A stretch of DNA of 64,000 nt from JACOMY01 sp046233115 (GCA_046233115.1 JBJXHM010000013.1:1-64000); one strand, 5' to 3'; positions 41,992 through 53,192 are shown, numbered from the stretch's first letter. Numbers and translations: made by a program. Notes: a model not told the origin generated them from the sequence alone.

Positions 41992-42687
41992 TCAGCCGTC
42001 CTTGTAGCGGTAGCCCACGCCATAGAGCGTCTCGATCTGGTTAAAGTCGTCGTCAAGCGCCTTGAACTTTTTGCGCAGCCGCTTGATGTGGCTGTCGATC
42101 GTGCGGTCATCCACATAGATATGCTCGCCATAGGCCGCGTCCATCAACTGATCGCGGTTCTTGACGTGTCCGGGCCGGCTGGCCAGCGCCTTCAGGATCA
42201 GAAACTCGGTGACGGTGAGCTGGACCGGCTCCCCCTTCCAGGTGCAGAGGTGGCGCTCGCTGTCCAGGATCAGCTCGCCGCGCACCATCGCCGCTTCGCT
42301 CTGGCTCTCGCCCTCGGCGACACCCTGGCCGCGGCGCAGCAGGGCGCGGATGCGCTCGATGAGCAGGCGCTGGGAGAAGGGCTTCTTGATGTAGTCGTCG
42401 GCGCCCATGCGCAGCCCCAGCACCTCGTCGATCTCGTCGTCTTTCGAGGTGAGGAAAATCACCGGCAGGCTGGAGGACTCGCGGATGCGCCGCAGCAGCT
42501 CCATCCCGTCCATCCTCGGCATCTTGATGTCGAGCACGGCGAGGTCGACCGGGGCGGCCTGCAGCGCGCGCAGGGCCTCGGTGCCGTCGGTGTAGCTCTT
42601 GACCTTGAAGCCTTCCGATTCCAAGGCAATGGTGACCGAGGTCAGAATGTTCTTGTCATCGTCGACCAAGGCGATCGTGTTCTGCAT
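41992..42687 (-). CDS. chvI: ChvI-type response regulator
   Basis: OmpR-class regulator of 231 residues: IALVDDDKNILTSV, phospho-acceptor D53 in VLDIKMPRMDG, FLTSKDDEIDEVLGLRMGADDYIKKPFSQRLL, and a winged-helix domain ending ETLYGVGYRYKDG. The ATG at 42687 is chosen; an N-terminally extended frame of 46 residues lacks family similarity. It is 94 bases upstream of chvG and divergent from the HugZ-like gene. Its targets often include pckA in relatives, which lies about 0.9 kb away. Confidence 0.94.
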   Translation of the reverse strand: MQNTIALVDDDKNILTSVTIALESEGFKVKSYTDGTEALRALQAAPVDLAVLDIKMPRMDGMELLRRIRESSSLPVIFLTSKDDEIDEVLGLRMGADDYIKKPFSQRLLIERIRALLRRGQGVAEGESQSEAAMVRGELILDSERHLCTWKGEPVQLTVTEFLILKALASRPGHVKNRDQLMDAAYGEHIYVDDRTIDSHIKRLRKKFKALDDDFNQIETLYGVGYRYKDG

Positions 42688-42916
42688 CGTCTTACCATCC
42701 AGCTCTTCGTGGCCATCCAATTTTCGGGTGACGGCGTGGCACCCCTTGCCCCATCGCCCCCCTGCGCCCGGCCGCGCAGGCAACTTTGCCGCATAGCACT
42801 TTCCTGCCAGGCGGAGGTTTACCACAGGCCTGCTATACGTATCCTAACACCGCTGCGTAGCCGGAAGCCGCACAAAAAGCATGGCCTATAGGGTGAAGTC
42901 TTGGAGGAAATGAGTC

Positions 42917-43435
42917 ATGTCCGGGGCAGCGCAAGCGCAAGAACTCCAGAAACGCGCCGCCGAGATCATCGCGACGAGCCGCCAGGGCAGCTTGGCGACC
43001 CGGCTAGCGCGCGGCGATCAGCCAGTGGGCGTAGGCTTTCCTTACGTCTCGCTGGTCCTGCTGGCTCCCGACGAAGCGGGCCGGCCCTTCCTGCTGCTCT
43101 CCGACCTTTCGGAGCATGCGCAGAACCTGCAGGCCAATCCCGATCTGGCACTGCTGCTGGAGCAGAGCGAGGGCAAGCCCGATCCTCTGGCCGAACCGCG
43201 CCTGACCCTGCTGGGTCGTGCCCGCCAGATCACCGACGACGAGGAGCAGCGTCGGCTGCGCGCCGCCTTCGTCGCCGCCCATCCGCGGGCCAAGGTCTGG
43301 GCCGAGTTCGCCGACTTCAAGCCCTATCGCATCGACTGGCTGACTGCTCATTTCGTCGCAGGTTTCGGGCGCATCGCCTGGCTGGATGCGGCCGCGGTCA
43401 TGGGGCTGCTCCCGGTCCCGGAACACCAGGGATAG
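42917..43435 (+). CDS. Pyridoxamine 5'-phosphate oxidase-family (HugZ-like) protein
   Basis: Protein of 172 residues with a split-barrel flavin-binding fold: GSLATRLARGDQPVGVGFPYVSLVLLAPD, FLLLSDLSEHAQNLQANPDLALLLEQ, RLTLLGRARQI and DFKPYRIDWLTAHFVAGFGRI. It matches HugZ-like proteins that degrade or bind haem, or other PNPOx-like oxidoreductases; it lacks the extra C-terminal DUF2470 domain often fused in this group. GGAGGA lies nine bases before the ATG. It sits between chvI and pckA, as in several alphaproteobacteria. Confidence 0.8.
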   Translation: MSGAAQAQELQKRAAEIIATSRQGSLATRLARGDQPVGVGFPYVSLVLLAPDEAGRPFLLLSDLSEHAQNLQANPDLALLLEQSEGKPDPLAEPRLTLLGRARQITDDEEQRRLRAAFVAAHPRAKVWAEFADFKPYRIDWLTAHFVAGFGRIAWLDAAAVMGLLPVPEHQG

Positions 43436-43614
43436 AGTGATATCGCTACCAATGAGAGTCATCTGCGCAATTGAAGTGACAGTTCGTAACACAGGTGGCA
43501 AAAACCGATCGACCGGCCCAGAGCAAGACCCGAGACGCAGTCGGGGCTGGGGCGGCGGCGCGCCGTGGGTGAGCAGAGGAACGGCGCGTTCAGTGTGAAG
43601 GAGGAGAATACAGC

Positions 43615-45225
<1,611 letters not shown>

Positions 45226-45250
45226 TCGTCTACGGCAAAGCGACGACCAA

Positions 45251-45286
45251 AGCGGCGGCGAGCCTCACTCGCCGCCGCTTTTCGTT
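45251..45286 (+). terminator. Rho-independent terminator after pckA
   Basis: AGCGGCGGCGAG (45251-45262) and CTCGCCGCCGCT (45268-45279) form a perfect 12-bp stem with a CCTCA loop, followed by TTTCGTTT, 25 bases after the stop codon. Confidence 0.85.
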
Positions 45287-45391
45287 TGTGAGAAGATGGT
45301 TCTGGAATGCCCTTGAGTGGTTGTGCAGCGCCAGGGCTCAGAAGAGCGATTGTTTCCGGCCCAATCCGAAGCGTTCTGCAAGCGGGGAGTG

Positions 45392-45471
45392 GTCCTTCGG
45401 TCAAGCCGAAGGACGACACAAATAAAGTAAATTCATAAACTTACTGTCATCCTTCGGCTTGACCGAAGGAT
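45392..45471. repeat. Pair of inverted palindromic repeats (BIME-like)
   Basis: GTCCTTCGG-TCAAG-CCGAAGGAC (45392-45414) and ATCCTTCGG-CTTGA-CCGAAGGAT (45449-45471) are hairpins that are inverted copies of each other around a 34-base AT-rich centre. The arrangement is that of a two-unit repetitive extragenic palindrome. It lies in the 300-base gap between pckA and the convergent SH3-domain gene, which holds nothing else beyond the pckA terminator. Confidence 0.75.
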
Positions 45472-45525
45472 CTTTCAAAACCAGCCCACAACGAAGACAC
45501 TCCTCCTAAAGCGACGACAACCCAA

Positions 45526-46236
45526 TCACGACTCCTTGCGCAGGTAGACCTCCAAGGTGTCCTGCCAGTCGCCGCAAGGCTTGGCGACCGAGGAGGAGCG
45601 CCAGGTCTGGGAGTCGGGGATGCGCTTGAAGCGGTGGGTGCCCTGGCGCTTGCAGTGCACCGGCTTGTCGAACTGATAGAGGTCGTACTCGACCGTGCCT
45701 TCCAGGGTGAAGCCCTCGGCGTCGATGCGACTGACGTAGCCGGAGATCTCCAGGCTGTCCCTGGCGGCCTTGCCCTCGCCCTGCTGCCAGCCGGTGAGGT
45801 AGTAGAGGCCGAGATCCTCGAAGACCACCAGCTCGCCCCAGGGCTGCTTGCCGACCCAGTCGAGGATGACGCCGTGGCTGCCGACCAGCTGGGCCGCGGC
45901 CATGGCGTCCTCGACCTGGGTGGTCACGAAGTCCTCCGGCGGCTCCGGGAACTCCGGCAAGGCGGCGAGCAGGCTGCCGAAGATATAGCCGCGGCGGCCG
46001 TCGTAGAGGCTGACGGCATACCAGGTGCGGTCGCGCTCGTCCTTGGTCTCGCCCAGGATCAGCACCTGGGTCCCGGCCTGGAAGGTATCGAGCGGCGCCT
46101 GCTTGGTCGAAGGATCGGCCCGGAAGTTCGAGGTTCTGAGCACCATGGCCGGCTCGTAGAGCGGCTCCACCGTCGCCTCCTCGGCCAGCGCGGCACCGGT
46201 CGAGAAGAGAAGGATAAGGAATAGAAGCACAGGCAT
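45526..46236 (-). CDS. Exported SH3-domain protein
   Basis: Protein of 236 residues. Signal peptide MPVLLFLILLFSTGAALA, then a bacterial SH3 fold at about 30-90 (VLRTSNFRADPSTKQAPLDTFQAGTQVLILGE...TWYAVSLYDGRRGYIFGSLL). The C-terminal domain (QVEDAMAAAQLVGSHG... to KPCGDWQDTLEVYL) has an uncertain fold and two cysteines, in VHCKRQGTH and AKPCGDW. SH3b domains in exported proteins often bind the cell wall. GGAGGTC precedes the ATG. It is 93 bases downstream of the helicase gene on the same strand, so co-transcription is possible. Confidence 0.75.
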   Translation of the reverse strand: MPVLLFLILLFSTGAALAEEATVEPLYEPAMVLRTSNFRADPSTKQAPLDTFQAGTQVLILGETKDERDRTWYAVSLYDGRRGYIFGSLLAALPEFPEPPEDFVTTQVEDAMAAAQLVGSHGVILDWVGKQPWGELVVFEDLGLYYLTGWQQGEGKAARDSLEISGYVSRIDAEGFTLEGTVEYDLYQFDKPVHCKRQGTHRFKRIPDSQTWRSSSVAKPCGDWQDTLEVYLRKES

Positions 46237-46329
46237 GGTCCGACCTCCGCTGCAGCGGGAACATGAGGTTCCTCTCCAGGTGGCGCCGATCCTCTCCCAT
46301 CCGCACCAGTGAAGTCCAGGGCTCCCGCG

Positions 46330-49300
46330 CTAAGCGATCCGCTCCAGGATCGCGAAGACGCGGGGGCCGTAGCGGCGCAGGTCCTCGCCGTTGGTGGCCT
46401 CGCGCAGGTCGCGGCGGACCAGGTGGCGGAAGGCCTCGGCGTCGGCCGGGCGCTTGCGCAGCAGTTCGTCCAGCATCGACTTGCGCAGCAGGCCGGTCGC
46501 GCGGTCGTGCTCCGGGTTCTCCGCCTGGATCTCCTCGCGCAGCGCCACCAGGCGGGATCTGGCGTCGCGCTCGCTCAGCACCTCCGGCAGCAGGCTGTCG
46601 GGAAGCGGGCTTGCCGCCACATGATCCAGGCCGGGCAGCGCCTGCTGCAGCGGCTCGGCCTCGGGTGGCTCGGCTGGAGCCTCCTCGGCCGCGACGATCT
46701 CCTCGAGCGGTGCCGCTGCGCTGTCCGCCTCGGCCGGCAGGTCAAGTGCCTCGCCGTCACTGCGGCGCAGGGCCTCCAGGCGAGTGACCAGGCGCCCCAG
46801 CGTGGCCTCGGGGTCGCGGAACCAGTCGGTGGACCAGACCCGCAGGATCTGCCAGCCCAGCCGCTCCAGCACCGCCTGGCGCAGGTGGTCGCGGTCGCGC
46901 GCCGAGCGGCTGCTGTGATAGTTGGCGCCGTCGCACTCGATCCCGGCCAGGTAGCGGTCGGGCTTGGCCGGATCGACCACCCCGATGTCGATGAAGAAGC
47001 CGGCCTGCCCGATCTGGGTGCGGCACTCGAAGCCGCGCTGTTCCAGCCCCTCGATCACCGCCTGCTCGAAGTCGCTGCCGGGCGGGCGGGCGCTCTCCCG
47101 TGCCGGCCCCTCCAGGATGCCGGTCTCGGCGTAGGCGAGGAAGGACTTGAGCTCGACCAGGCCGCGGCCGCTGCCCTCGCCCGGCGCCACGTCGGACTGG
47201 CTCATGCTGGAGAAGACCCGCATGCGCTGCTTGGCGCGCGAGAACAGCACGTTGAGCCTTCGCCAGCCGTTGTCCTGGTTGATCGGGCCGAAACGCTGCG
47301 CCACCCGGCCGCCGGGCTCGGGCGGGCCGTAGGTCATCGAGATCATGATGACGTCGCGCTCGTCGCCCTGCACGTTCTCCAGGTTCTTCACGAAGAAGGG
47401 CTCGCTCTGGCGCTCTTCCTCGGCCTGCAGGCGGGTGAGCCGCGGCTCCTGGTCGATCCGCCGCTCGATCAGCTCGGCGATCAGGTCGCGCTGCTCCACG
47501 TTCATCGCCACCACGCCCAGGCTCTGGCTCGGCCGTTCCAGCAGATGCTCCACCGCCGCCGCCGCGACGGCCTCGGCCTCGGCCTGGTTGCGGCGGTTCT
47601 CGAAGCAGCCCGCCGCCACCCGCTCGAAGCTGAGGCCGCTGTCGGCCGAGTCGCGGCTGGCGCTGGGGAAGAGCAGCAGCCGGCCGTCGTAGAAGCGGGC
47701 GTTGGAGAAGGCGATCAGGTCGGGGTGCAGCGAGCGGTAGTGCCAGCGCAGCATCACCGCGGCCAGGCGCTGCTCGGCCATCTCCAGGATGCTCTCCTGC
47801 TCGGCCGCCAGCGGCGTCTCCTCGCCCTGGTCGACCTCGCCGGTGCGCTGGAAGAAGCTGGTCGGCGGCAGCTGCCGGGCGTCGCCGACGATCACCACCT
47901 GGCTGCCGCGCGCGATCGCGCCGATCGCCTCCTCCGGGCGGACCTGCGAGGCCTCGTCGAAGAGCACCAGGTCGAAGGCGAGCCGGCCGGGCTCCAGGTA
48001 CTGCGCCACCGACTGCGGTCCCATCATGAAGCAGGGCTTCATCGCCTGCAGCGCCTTGCCGGCCCGGCGCAGCAGCTGGCGGATCGGGATGTGCCGCTTC
48101 TGCTTGCCCATCTCGTGGGTCAGCAGCTGCAGCTCGGTCAGCTCCCCGACCCGGCCGCCGCTACGGCCCGGCGGCACCGGCGCCCGGGCCAGCCTGGCCG
48201 CGATCTCCTCGGCGTTGGCCTGCATCAGGGCCTCGTCGTTGCCGCGGAAGGCCTCGCGCAGGCGGTCCTGCTCGCCGGCGCGCAGGCGCCGGATCGCGGG
48301 AAAGGCCTCCAGCGCGGCGCGGGCCAGCCCGTCGAACAGCAGGTGGTCGTAGAGCGTCGCGGCCAGTTCCGCCGGCAGGGCGCCGCGCAGAACCGCCTCG
48401 GCCAGGGCGGTCACCCCCGGCGGCAGGGTACCGCGGTGCAGGGCGTCGATCTCCAGCCACTGCAGCAGCCGCTCCTCCGCCGCCAGGGCCAGGTCGAGGC
48501 GCTGCAGGGCGCCGAGGTCGGCGCGGTCCCAGAGGTCGGACTCCAGTCCGACCCGGCCGGCGAAGTCGATCTCCGCCGACAGGGCGGCGTCGCGCAGTGC
48601 GGTCAGCGCCGGCAGCCGCCGCAGCAGCTCGGCGAAGCGCTCGTCGGAGAGCGCGGCCAGGGCCTGCGCCTGCTCCTCCGGCAGGCGCAGGGCGAGGAGG
48701 CCGAACCAGGGCTCGACCGTCTCCGGCAGAGCCGACAGGTCCTCCTCCAGGCTCAAGAGGGCCTGCCCAGCGGGATCCCTGGCCGTGGCCGCCAGATCCG
48801 CGAGGTCGGCCGCGGCAAGCCCCCGGAGGGCCGCGCCCCAGCCGGCGTGGGCCGAGAGACCGCGACCGAAGCGGGCGTCGAGCTTGCCGTGCCAGATGCG
48901 CAGCGCTTCGGCGGCGGCGAGCGAGGCCTCCAGCGCCTCCAGACTGCCGGCACCGAAGCCCTCGCCCTGGGCCCGGTCGAGCAGGGCCTCCTGCTCCTCC
49001 ACAAAGCGGGCGGCACTACGCAGCTCCACGGCCTGGTCTGAGAGGCGCAGACCCGGCCGCGAGAAGCCTAGGACCTCGCGGCGCGCGGCGCGGAAGCCGC
49101 CGCTGAGCCAGGAGAAGAGGCCGGCGCTCTCCAGCACGCCGGCCAGGTGGCGCAGCCGCTCGGGTTCACCCAGCCGCTCCGGCGCGACGGCGAAGGCCTG
49201 GCCCAGGCGCGCGCGCTGGTCCTGCAGCTTGGCGAGACGCCGCACGTGGCCGGCACAGAGCTCCGCCCCCGCCTCGGACAGTACCGCTTCCGGGACCGGC

Positions 49301-51231
49301 CCCTGGCGGCCGGGCGCTTCGTTAGCCAGGCGCAGGGCGGCGGCCACCGTGACCAGGGTCGCGGCCTCGCCGCCCCCCGGCTGCCCGAGATGAGCGGCAA
49401 CCCGCCGTGCCAGCGGCACCGCCGCCGTCAGGCGCGCACGCAGATCGAGCAAGGCCTCGGCCTCCGCACAGAGGTCGGCGAGGGCCATCAGGTCGCTTTC
49501 CGGGGCTAGGGCCAGTTCGTGGCGGAGTGGCTCCACCGCCGCCTCGAAAGCGGCCAGCGCCTCGCGCCAGGCTCGGGCGGCGCGGACCGCGAGGCGCCGG
49601 TCCGCCTCGCCGATCACCCGCTCGGAGGAAAGGCCGGCCCAGGGGTGCAGGGCCAGGTGCTGCTCCGGACAGGCGGCCGCCAAGGTGGCCAGTTCCGTCA
49701 GCAGCCTCAGCGCCTGGTCGCGTTCCCGTTCGCCGACCGACTCCGCTTCGAGATCAGGTGCCTCCAGCCCGGCATGCGCCCAGTCGCCCAGCCGGCGGTA
49801 GAGGCGGCCGGCCTGGAACAGGATGCTGGAGACCGGCCAGCCGAGCGCGCCGAAGGGGCTGGCGACGGCCCGGACATAGTCCTGCAAGGCCTCCCGGTGG
49901 GCGGCGAGGTCGCGGCGCTGCCGCTCGATCGTGCGCGGCGGCCGGCGCCGCTCCTCCGCGGTGAAACGCTCGCGCAGATCCTCGATCAGGGCCTGGCGCC
50001 GGGTCTTGTGGCTGTGCAGCTCCAGCACGAAGTCGCCGAGCCCGGCGTCGTCCAGGCGGCGGCGCACCACCTCCAGCGCCGCCAGCTTCTCGGAGACGAA
50101 CAGCACCGACTTGCCGCGCGCCAGCGCCGCGGCGATCAGGTTGGTGATGGTCTGCGACTTGCCGGTGCCGGGCGGCCCCTGGATCACCAGGCTCTCGCCG
50201 GAAAGCGCGCGCAGCAGGGCCGCGGACTGCGAGCTGTCGGAGCGGTCTACCAGCTCCAGCGCCAGGTCGATCTCCTCGGGGCTGGGCTCGGCTGGCGCCT
50301 GGCCGAAGGCGAGCCCGTCGCCACTCCCTTCGCCCAGCAGCAGCCGGCCCAATAGCGGCGACTGCGCCAGGCCCTGCCCAGCCGGCCAGACCGCCGGATC
50401 GAGATCGCGGTAGAGCAGCTGCTTGCCGAATTGGAAGAGGGCCAGGGTGGCGGAGCGGCGCACGCGCCAGCCCTCCAGCCCCTCGACCAGACGGCGCAGG
50501 GCGGCGAAGTAGGCCTCCGGCGTCTCCTCATCGCCCAGCGGCGGCAGGGCCAGGCCGAAACTCTCCGCCAGTTTCTTCTCCAGCGAGAGGTTGGACTGCA
50601 GGTCCTCGCCAGAGTAGCTGAGGCGATAGGCCTGGCGCCCGCCGCGTTCCATCCGGCGCTCCAGCTCCACCGGCAGCAGGATCAGCGGCGCCAGATAGCT
50701 CTTGTCGATCCGCGGCTCGCGCCACTCCAGGAAGCCGAAGGCGAGGTGCAGCAAGTTGCTGCCGGTCTCCTCCACCGCGGTGCGCGCGTCGCCGCGCAGC
50801 TTGCGCAGGCGGCGCTCCAGCTCCTCGGGATAGAGCAGGGTCTGAATACTGCGGTCGCTGTGCCGGGCCGGACGCTCCGCGCCCTGGTCAAGCGGCAGCT
50901 CGTAGCCGGCCTCGATGCCACAGTGAGGCGCCCAGATCTCCGCCTTCGGCAGCGGCAGCGTGTCGGAGGCCGCGCGCGGCACCTGCCCGTCGGCCTGGTA
51001 GTAGGCCTCGAGCTCCCTCTGGCTCGGCTCCGGCACGGCGTCGAAGCCGAAGTCCTTGCCGTCGCGCAGGCCCTGGAAGAGCTGGTCGGGCAGCTCGTCC
51101 ACCACCCGGAGGCAGCCGGTGCGCGAATGGCTGAAGGCCAGCAGGCGGTTGCGCGTGGTGAGATCCAGCAGCTTGGCGCGCAGGCTGTTCAAGATGGGCG
51201 CCAGCGCCTTTCCGTCCGTCGTTCCGCTCAT
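46330..51231 (-). CDS. DUF4011-helicase-nuclease, Hhe-like defence protein
   Basis: Very large protein, 1633 residues from the ATG at 51231 (a longer frame adds 114 unrelated residues). Order: N-terminal DUF4011 region (LDLTTRNRLLAFSHSRTG); SF1 helicase with P-loop IQGPPGTGKSQTITNL at about 350; Walker B and DEAS box LFDEASQVRPEEA with VVIVGDARQLPP at about 1088; helicase motifs continuing through SMTYGPPEPGGRVAQRFGPIN; a Vsr/MTES_1575-type endonuclease domain at about 1420-1480 (GIECDGANYHSSRSARDRD, RVWSTDWF); and a C-terminal helical domain resembling DUF3320. This domain order matches the single-gene anti-phage system called Hhe. It stands alone as a gene. A housekeeping repair role cannot be excluded. 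Confidence 0.82.
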   Translation of the reverse strand: MSGTTDGKALAPILNSLRAKLLDLTTRNRLLAFSHSRTGCLRVVDELPDQLFQGLRDGKDFGFDAVPEPSQRELEAYYQADGQVPRAASDTLPLPKAEIWAPHCGIEAGYELPLDQGAERPARHSDRSIQTLLYPEELERRLRKLRGDARTAVEETGSNLLHLAFGFLEWREPRIDKSYLAPLILLPVELERRMERGGRQAYRLSYSGEDLQSNLSLEKKLAESFGLALPPLGDEETPEAYFAALRRLVEGLEGWRVRRSATLALFQFGKQLLYRDLDPAVWPAGQGLAQSPLLGRLLLGEGSGDGLAFGQAPAEPSPEEIDLALELVDRSDSSQSAALLRALSGESLVIQGPPGTGKSQTITNLIAAALARGKSVLFVSEKLAALEVVRRRLDDAGLGDFVLELHSHKTRRQALIEDLRERFTAEERRRPPRTIERQRRDLAAHREALQDYVRAVASPFGALGWPVSSILFQAGRLYRRLGDWAHAGLEAPDLEAESVGERERDQALRLLTELATLAAACPEQHLALHPWAGLSSERVIGEADRRLAVRAARAWREALAAFEAAVEPLRHELALAPESDLMALADLCAEAEALLDLRARLTAAVPLARRVAAHLGQPGGGEAATLVTVAAALRLANEAPGRQGPVPEAVLSEAGAELCAGHVRRLAKLQDQRARLGQAFAVAPERLGEPERLRHLAGVLESAGLFSWLSGGFRAARREVLGFSRPGLRLSDQAVELRSAARFVEEQEALLDRAQGEGFGAGSLEALEASLAAAEALRIWHGKLDARFGRGLSAHAGWGAALRGLAAADLADLAATARDPAGQALLSLEEDLSALPETVEPWFGLLALRLPEEQAQALAALSDERFAELLRRLPALTALRDAALSAEIDFAGRVGLESDLWDRADLGALQRLDLALAAEERLLQWLEIDALHRGTLPPGVTALAEAVLRGALPAELAATLYDHLLFDGLARAALEAFPAIRRLRAGEQDRLREAFRGNDEALMQANAEEIAARLARAPVPPGRSGGRVGELTELQLLTHEMGKQKRHIPIRQLLRRAGKALQAMKPCFMMGPQSVAQYLEPGRLAFDLVLFDEASQVRPEEAIGAIARGSQVVIVGDARQLPPTSFFQRTGEVDQGEETPLAAEQESILEMAEQRLAAVMLRWHYRSLHPDLIAFSNARFYDGRLLLFPSASRDSADSGLSFERVAAGCFENRRNQAEAEAVAAAAVEHLLERPSQSLGVVAMNVEQRDLIAELIERRIDQEPRLTRLQAEEERQSEPFFVKNLENVQGDERDVIMISMTYGPPEPGGRVAQRFGPINQDNGWRRLNVLFSRAKQRMRVFSSMSQSDVAPGEGSGRGLVELKSFLAYAETGILEGPARESARPPGSDFEQAVIEGLEQRGFECRTQIGQAGFFIDIGVVDPAKPDRYLAGIECDGANYHSSRSARDRDHLRQAVLERLGWQILRVWSTDWFRDPEATLGRLVTRLEALRRSDGEALDLPAEADSAAAPLEEIVAAEEAPAEPPEAEPLQQALPGLDHVAASPLPDSLLPEVLSERDARSRLVALREEIQAENPEHDRATGLLRKSMLDELLRKRPADAEAFRHLVRRDLREATNGEDLRRYGPRVFAILERIA

Positions 51232-51594
51232 GCCCCGATCCGCAGCCCGTCCGCCGATCCCATACCTGCTTTCCCGCCGTCTATGCGATAGAAATTCAGG
51301 ATCGATACAATCAAAAACCGTGACGAATGCCAAGCCGTCGTTGCGGCGCGCGGGCTGCGTTCCGGCGGCGAAGCTTCCGCAAGTGGCGTCAAGGTCTCGC
51401 CGCGTCTCGTCCCTGCCGCGGTAAGTCGGGGGCGCTGATCGGCAAGCAAGAGTCGGCTTTGGGGATCGACCGCCGGGCCGGTTGCAGCTATCGTCAAGGA
51501 AGACCACGCCCGACTGTCCGGTGGCCTCGGTGCCACCGGAGAGCCGGCAAGGTGGCGAAAACGATAAGGACACGGGAACAGAAGAGGCTCAACC
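51232..51594. other. Divergent intergenic region between helicase and peptide-ABC operon
   Basis: The 363 bases have no supported gene. An AT-richer stretch at about 51285-51330 could hold the helicase promoter. TCCGGTGGC (51517-51525) and GCCACCGGA (51532-51540) form a perfect 9-bp inverted repeat upstream of the binding-protein gene, possibly a leader hairpin or operator. Confidence 0.45.
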
Positions 51595-53184
51595 ATGAAA
51601 TCGGGGATCGCAGTGGCCCTCGCGGCCGCCGGCCTGAGCTTGACGCTCGGCGCCACCGACATGCGGGCGGAAACCCTCCGCTTCGCCTTCCAGGGATCGC
51701 TCAACTCGCTCGACCCCTACACCCTGAACGAAACCTTCACCTTGGGCATGCTGGGCAACGTCTACGAAGGCCTGACCCGGCGCGGCGCCAAGCTGGAGAT
51801 CATGCCGGCCCTGGCCGAGAGCTGGGAGGTGGTGGAGCCCAACCGCTGGCGCTTCCACCTGCGCAAGGGGGTCAAGTTCGCCAACGGCAACGACTTCACC
51901 GCCGAGGACGTGGTCTTCAGTGCGGAGCGGGTGCAGGCCGAAGGCTCCGACCTCAAGACCCGCCTGCCGGAGAACATCAAGGTCGAGGCGGTCGACGACT
52001 ACACCGTCGACTTCATCACCGACGGCCCCAATCCCATTCTCTACTACGAGTGGGACACCTGGTACATCATGGACAAGGACTGGGCGACGGAGCACGACGC
52101 GGTCGCGCCCACCACAGCGGCCGACGTGACCAAGGGCTATGCCGCCTTCAACGCGAACGGCACCGGCCCCTTCGTCATCGAGAGCCACGAGCCTGGCGTG
52201 AAGACCGTGCTGAAGCCCAATCCGGGCTGGTGGGATACGCCCAAGCACAACCTGACCGAGGTGGTCTTCACCCCGATCGGCTCCAACGCCACCCGCGTGG
52301 CGGCCCTGCTGTCGGGTGAGATCGACTTCATGTACCCGGTGCCGACGCAGGACATCAAACGCGTCGAAGGCAACCCCGACACCTCGATGCTGATCGGGCC
52401 GGAGCTGCGCACCATCTTCCTCGGCATGGATCAGATGCGCGACGAGCTGCTCTATTCCGACATCAAGGGCAAGAATCCCTTCAAGGACGAGCGGGTCCGC
52501 AAGGCCTTCTACCAGGCGATCGATATCGAGGCGATCAAGCAGAAGGTGATGCGCGGCCTCTCCACCCCCTCGGCCCTGATGATCTCGCCCTTCCTCTTCA
52601 GCAAGTCGGGCGACTTCTCGCGCTATCCCTACGATCCGGAGGGCGCCAAGAAGCTGCTGGAGGAAGCAGGCTATCCCAAGGGCTTCGAAGTCGGCATGGA
52701 CTGCCCCAACGACCGTTACGTCAACGACGAGGCGATCTGCCAGGCGGTCACCGCGATGCTAGCCAAGATCGGCGTGAAGGTGAAGCTGAACGCCCAGCCC
52801 AAGGCGCTCTACTTCGCCAAGGTGCTGGCGCCGGGTGGCTATGACACCTCCTTCTACCTGCTGGGTTGGACGCCGGGCAGCTTCGACAGCTACAACGTGC
52901 TGCACAACATGTATGGCTGCCGCAACGAGGCCGGCGACGGTGGCCCCTTCAACCTGGGCGGCTACTGCAACGAGAAGCTGGACGAGCTGGCCGCCAAGGT
53001 GCTGGTCGAGACCGACGCCGACAAGCGCGACCAGCTGATCAAGGAGGCCTACACCATCGGCCATGACGACGTGGCCTACATCCCGCTGCATCAGCAGGGT
53101 CTGGCCTGGGGCGTGCGCAAGGGCACCAACGTGGTGCAGCGCGCGGACAACGTGGTGATGCTCTACGAGATCACCATGGACTAG
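51595..53184 (+). CDS. Peptide-type ABC transporter substrate-binding protein
   Basis: Periplasmic binding protein of 529 residues, SBP family 5 (DppA/OppA type). Signal peptide SGIAVALAAAGLSLTLGATDMRA; then LRFAFQGSLNSLDPY, NVYEGLTRRG, PALAESWEVVEPNRWRFHLRKGVKF, GTGPFVIESHEPG and NPFKDERVRKAFYQAID, all typical. It starts a gene set with two permeases, two ATPases and an amidohydrolase. The ligand may be a peptide or amino-acid derivative that the amidohydrolase then cleaves. Confidence 0.93.
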   Translation: MKSGIAVALAAAGLSLTLGATDMRAETLRFAFQGSLNSLDPYTLNETFTLGMLGNVYEGLTRRGAKLEIMPALAESWEVVEPNRWRFHLRKGVKFANGNDFTAEDVVFSAERVQAEGSDLKTRLPENIKVEAVDDYTVDFITDGPNPILYYEWDTWYIMDKDWATEHDAVAPTTAADVTKGYAAFNANGTGPFVIESHEPGVKTVLKPNPGWWDTPKHNLTEVVFTPIGSNATRVAALLSGEIDFMYPVPTQDIKRVEGNPDTSMLIGPELRTIFLGMDQMRDELLYSDIKGKNPFKDERVRKAFYQAIDIEAIKQKVMRGLSTPSALMISPFLFSKSGDFSRYPYDPEGAKKLLEEAGYPKGFEVGMDCPNDRYVNDEAICQAVTAMLAKIGVKVKLNAQPKALYFAKVLAPGGYDTSFYLLGWTPGSFDSYNVLHNMYGCRNEAGDGGPFNLGGYCNEKLDELAAKVLVETDADKRDQLIKEAYTIGHDDVAYIPLHQQGLAWGVRKGTNVVQRADNVVMLYEITMD

Positions 53185-53192
53185 CGGTCACG

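Noticed and set aside
45392..45471. CRISPR-like repeats
   Set aside because: Only two copies, in inverted orientation and self-palindromic; no spacer array and no cas genes.
46309..49041. Plus-strand frame of 910 codons opposite the helicase gene
   Set aside because: It is a shadow of high-GC codon bias; the minus strand has clear helicase and nuclease motifs.
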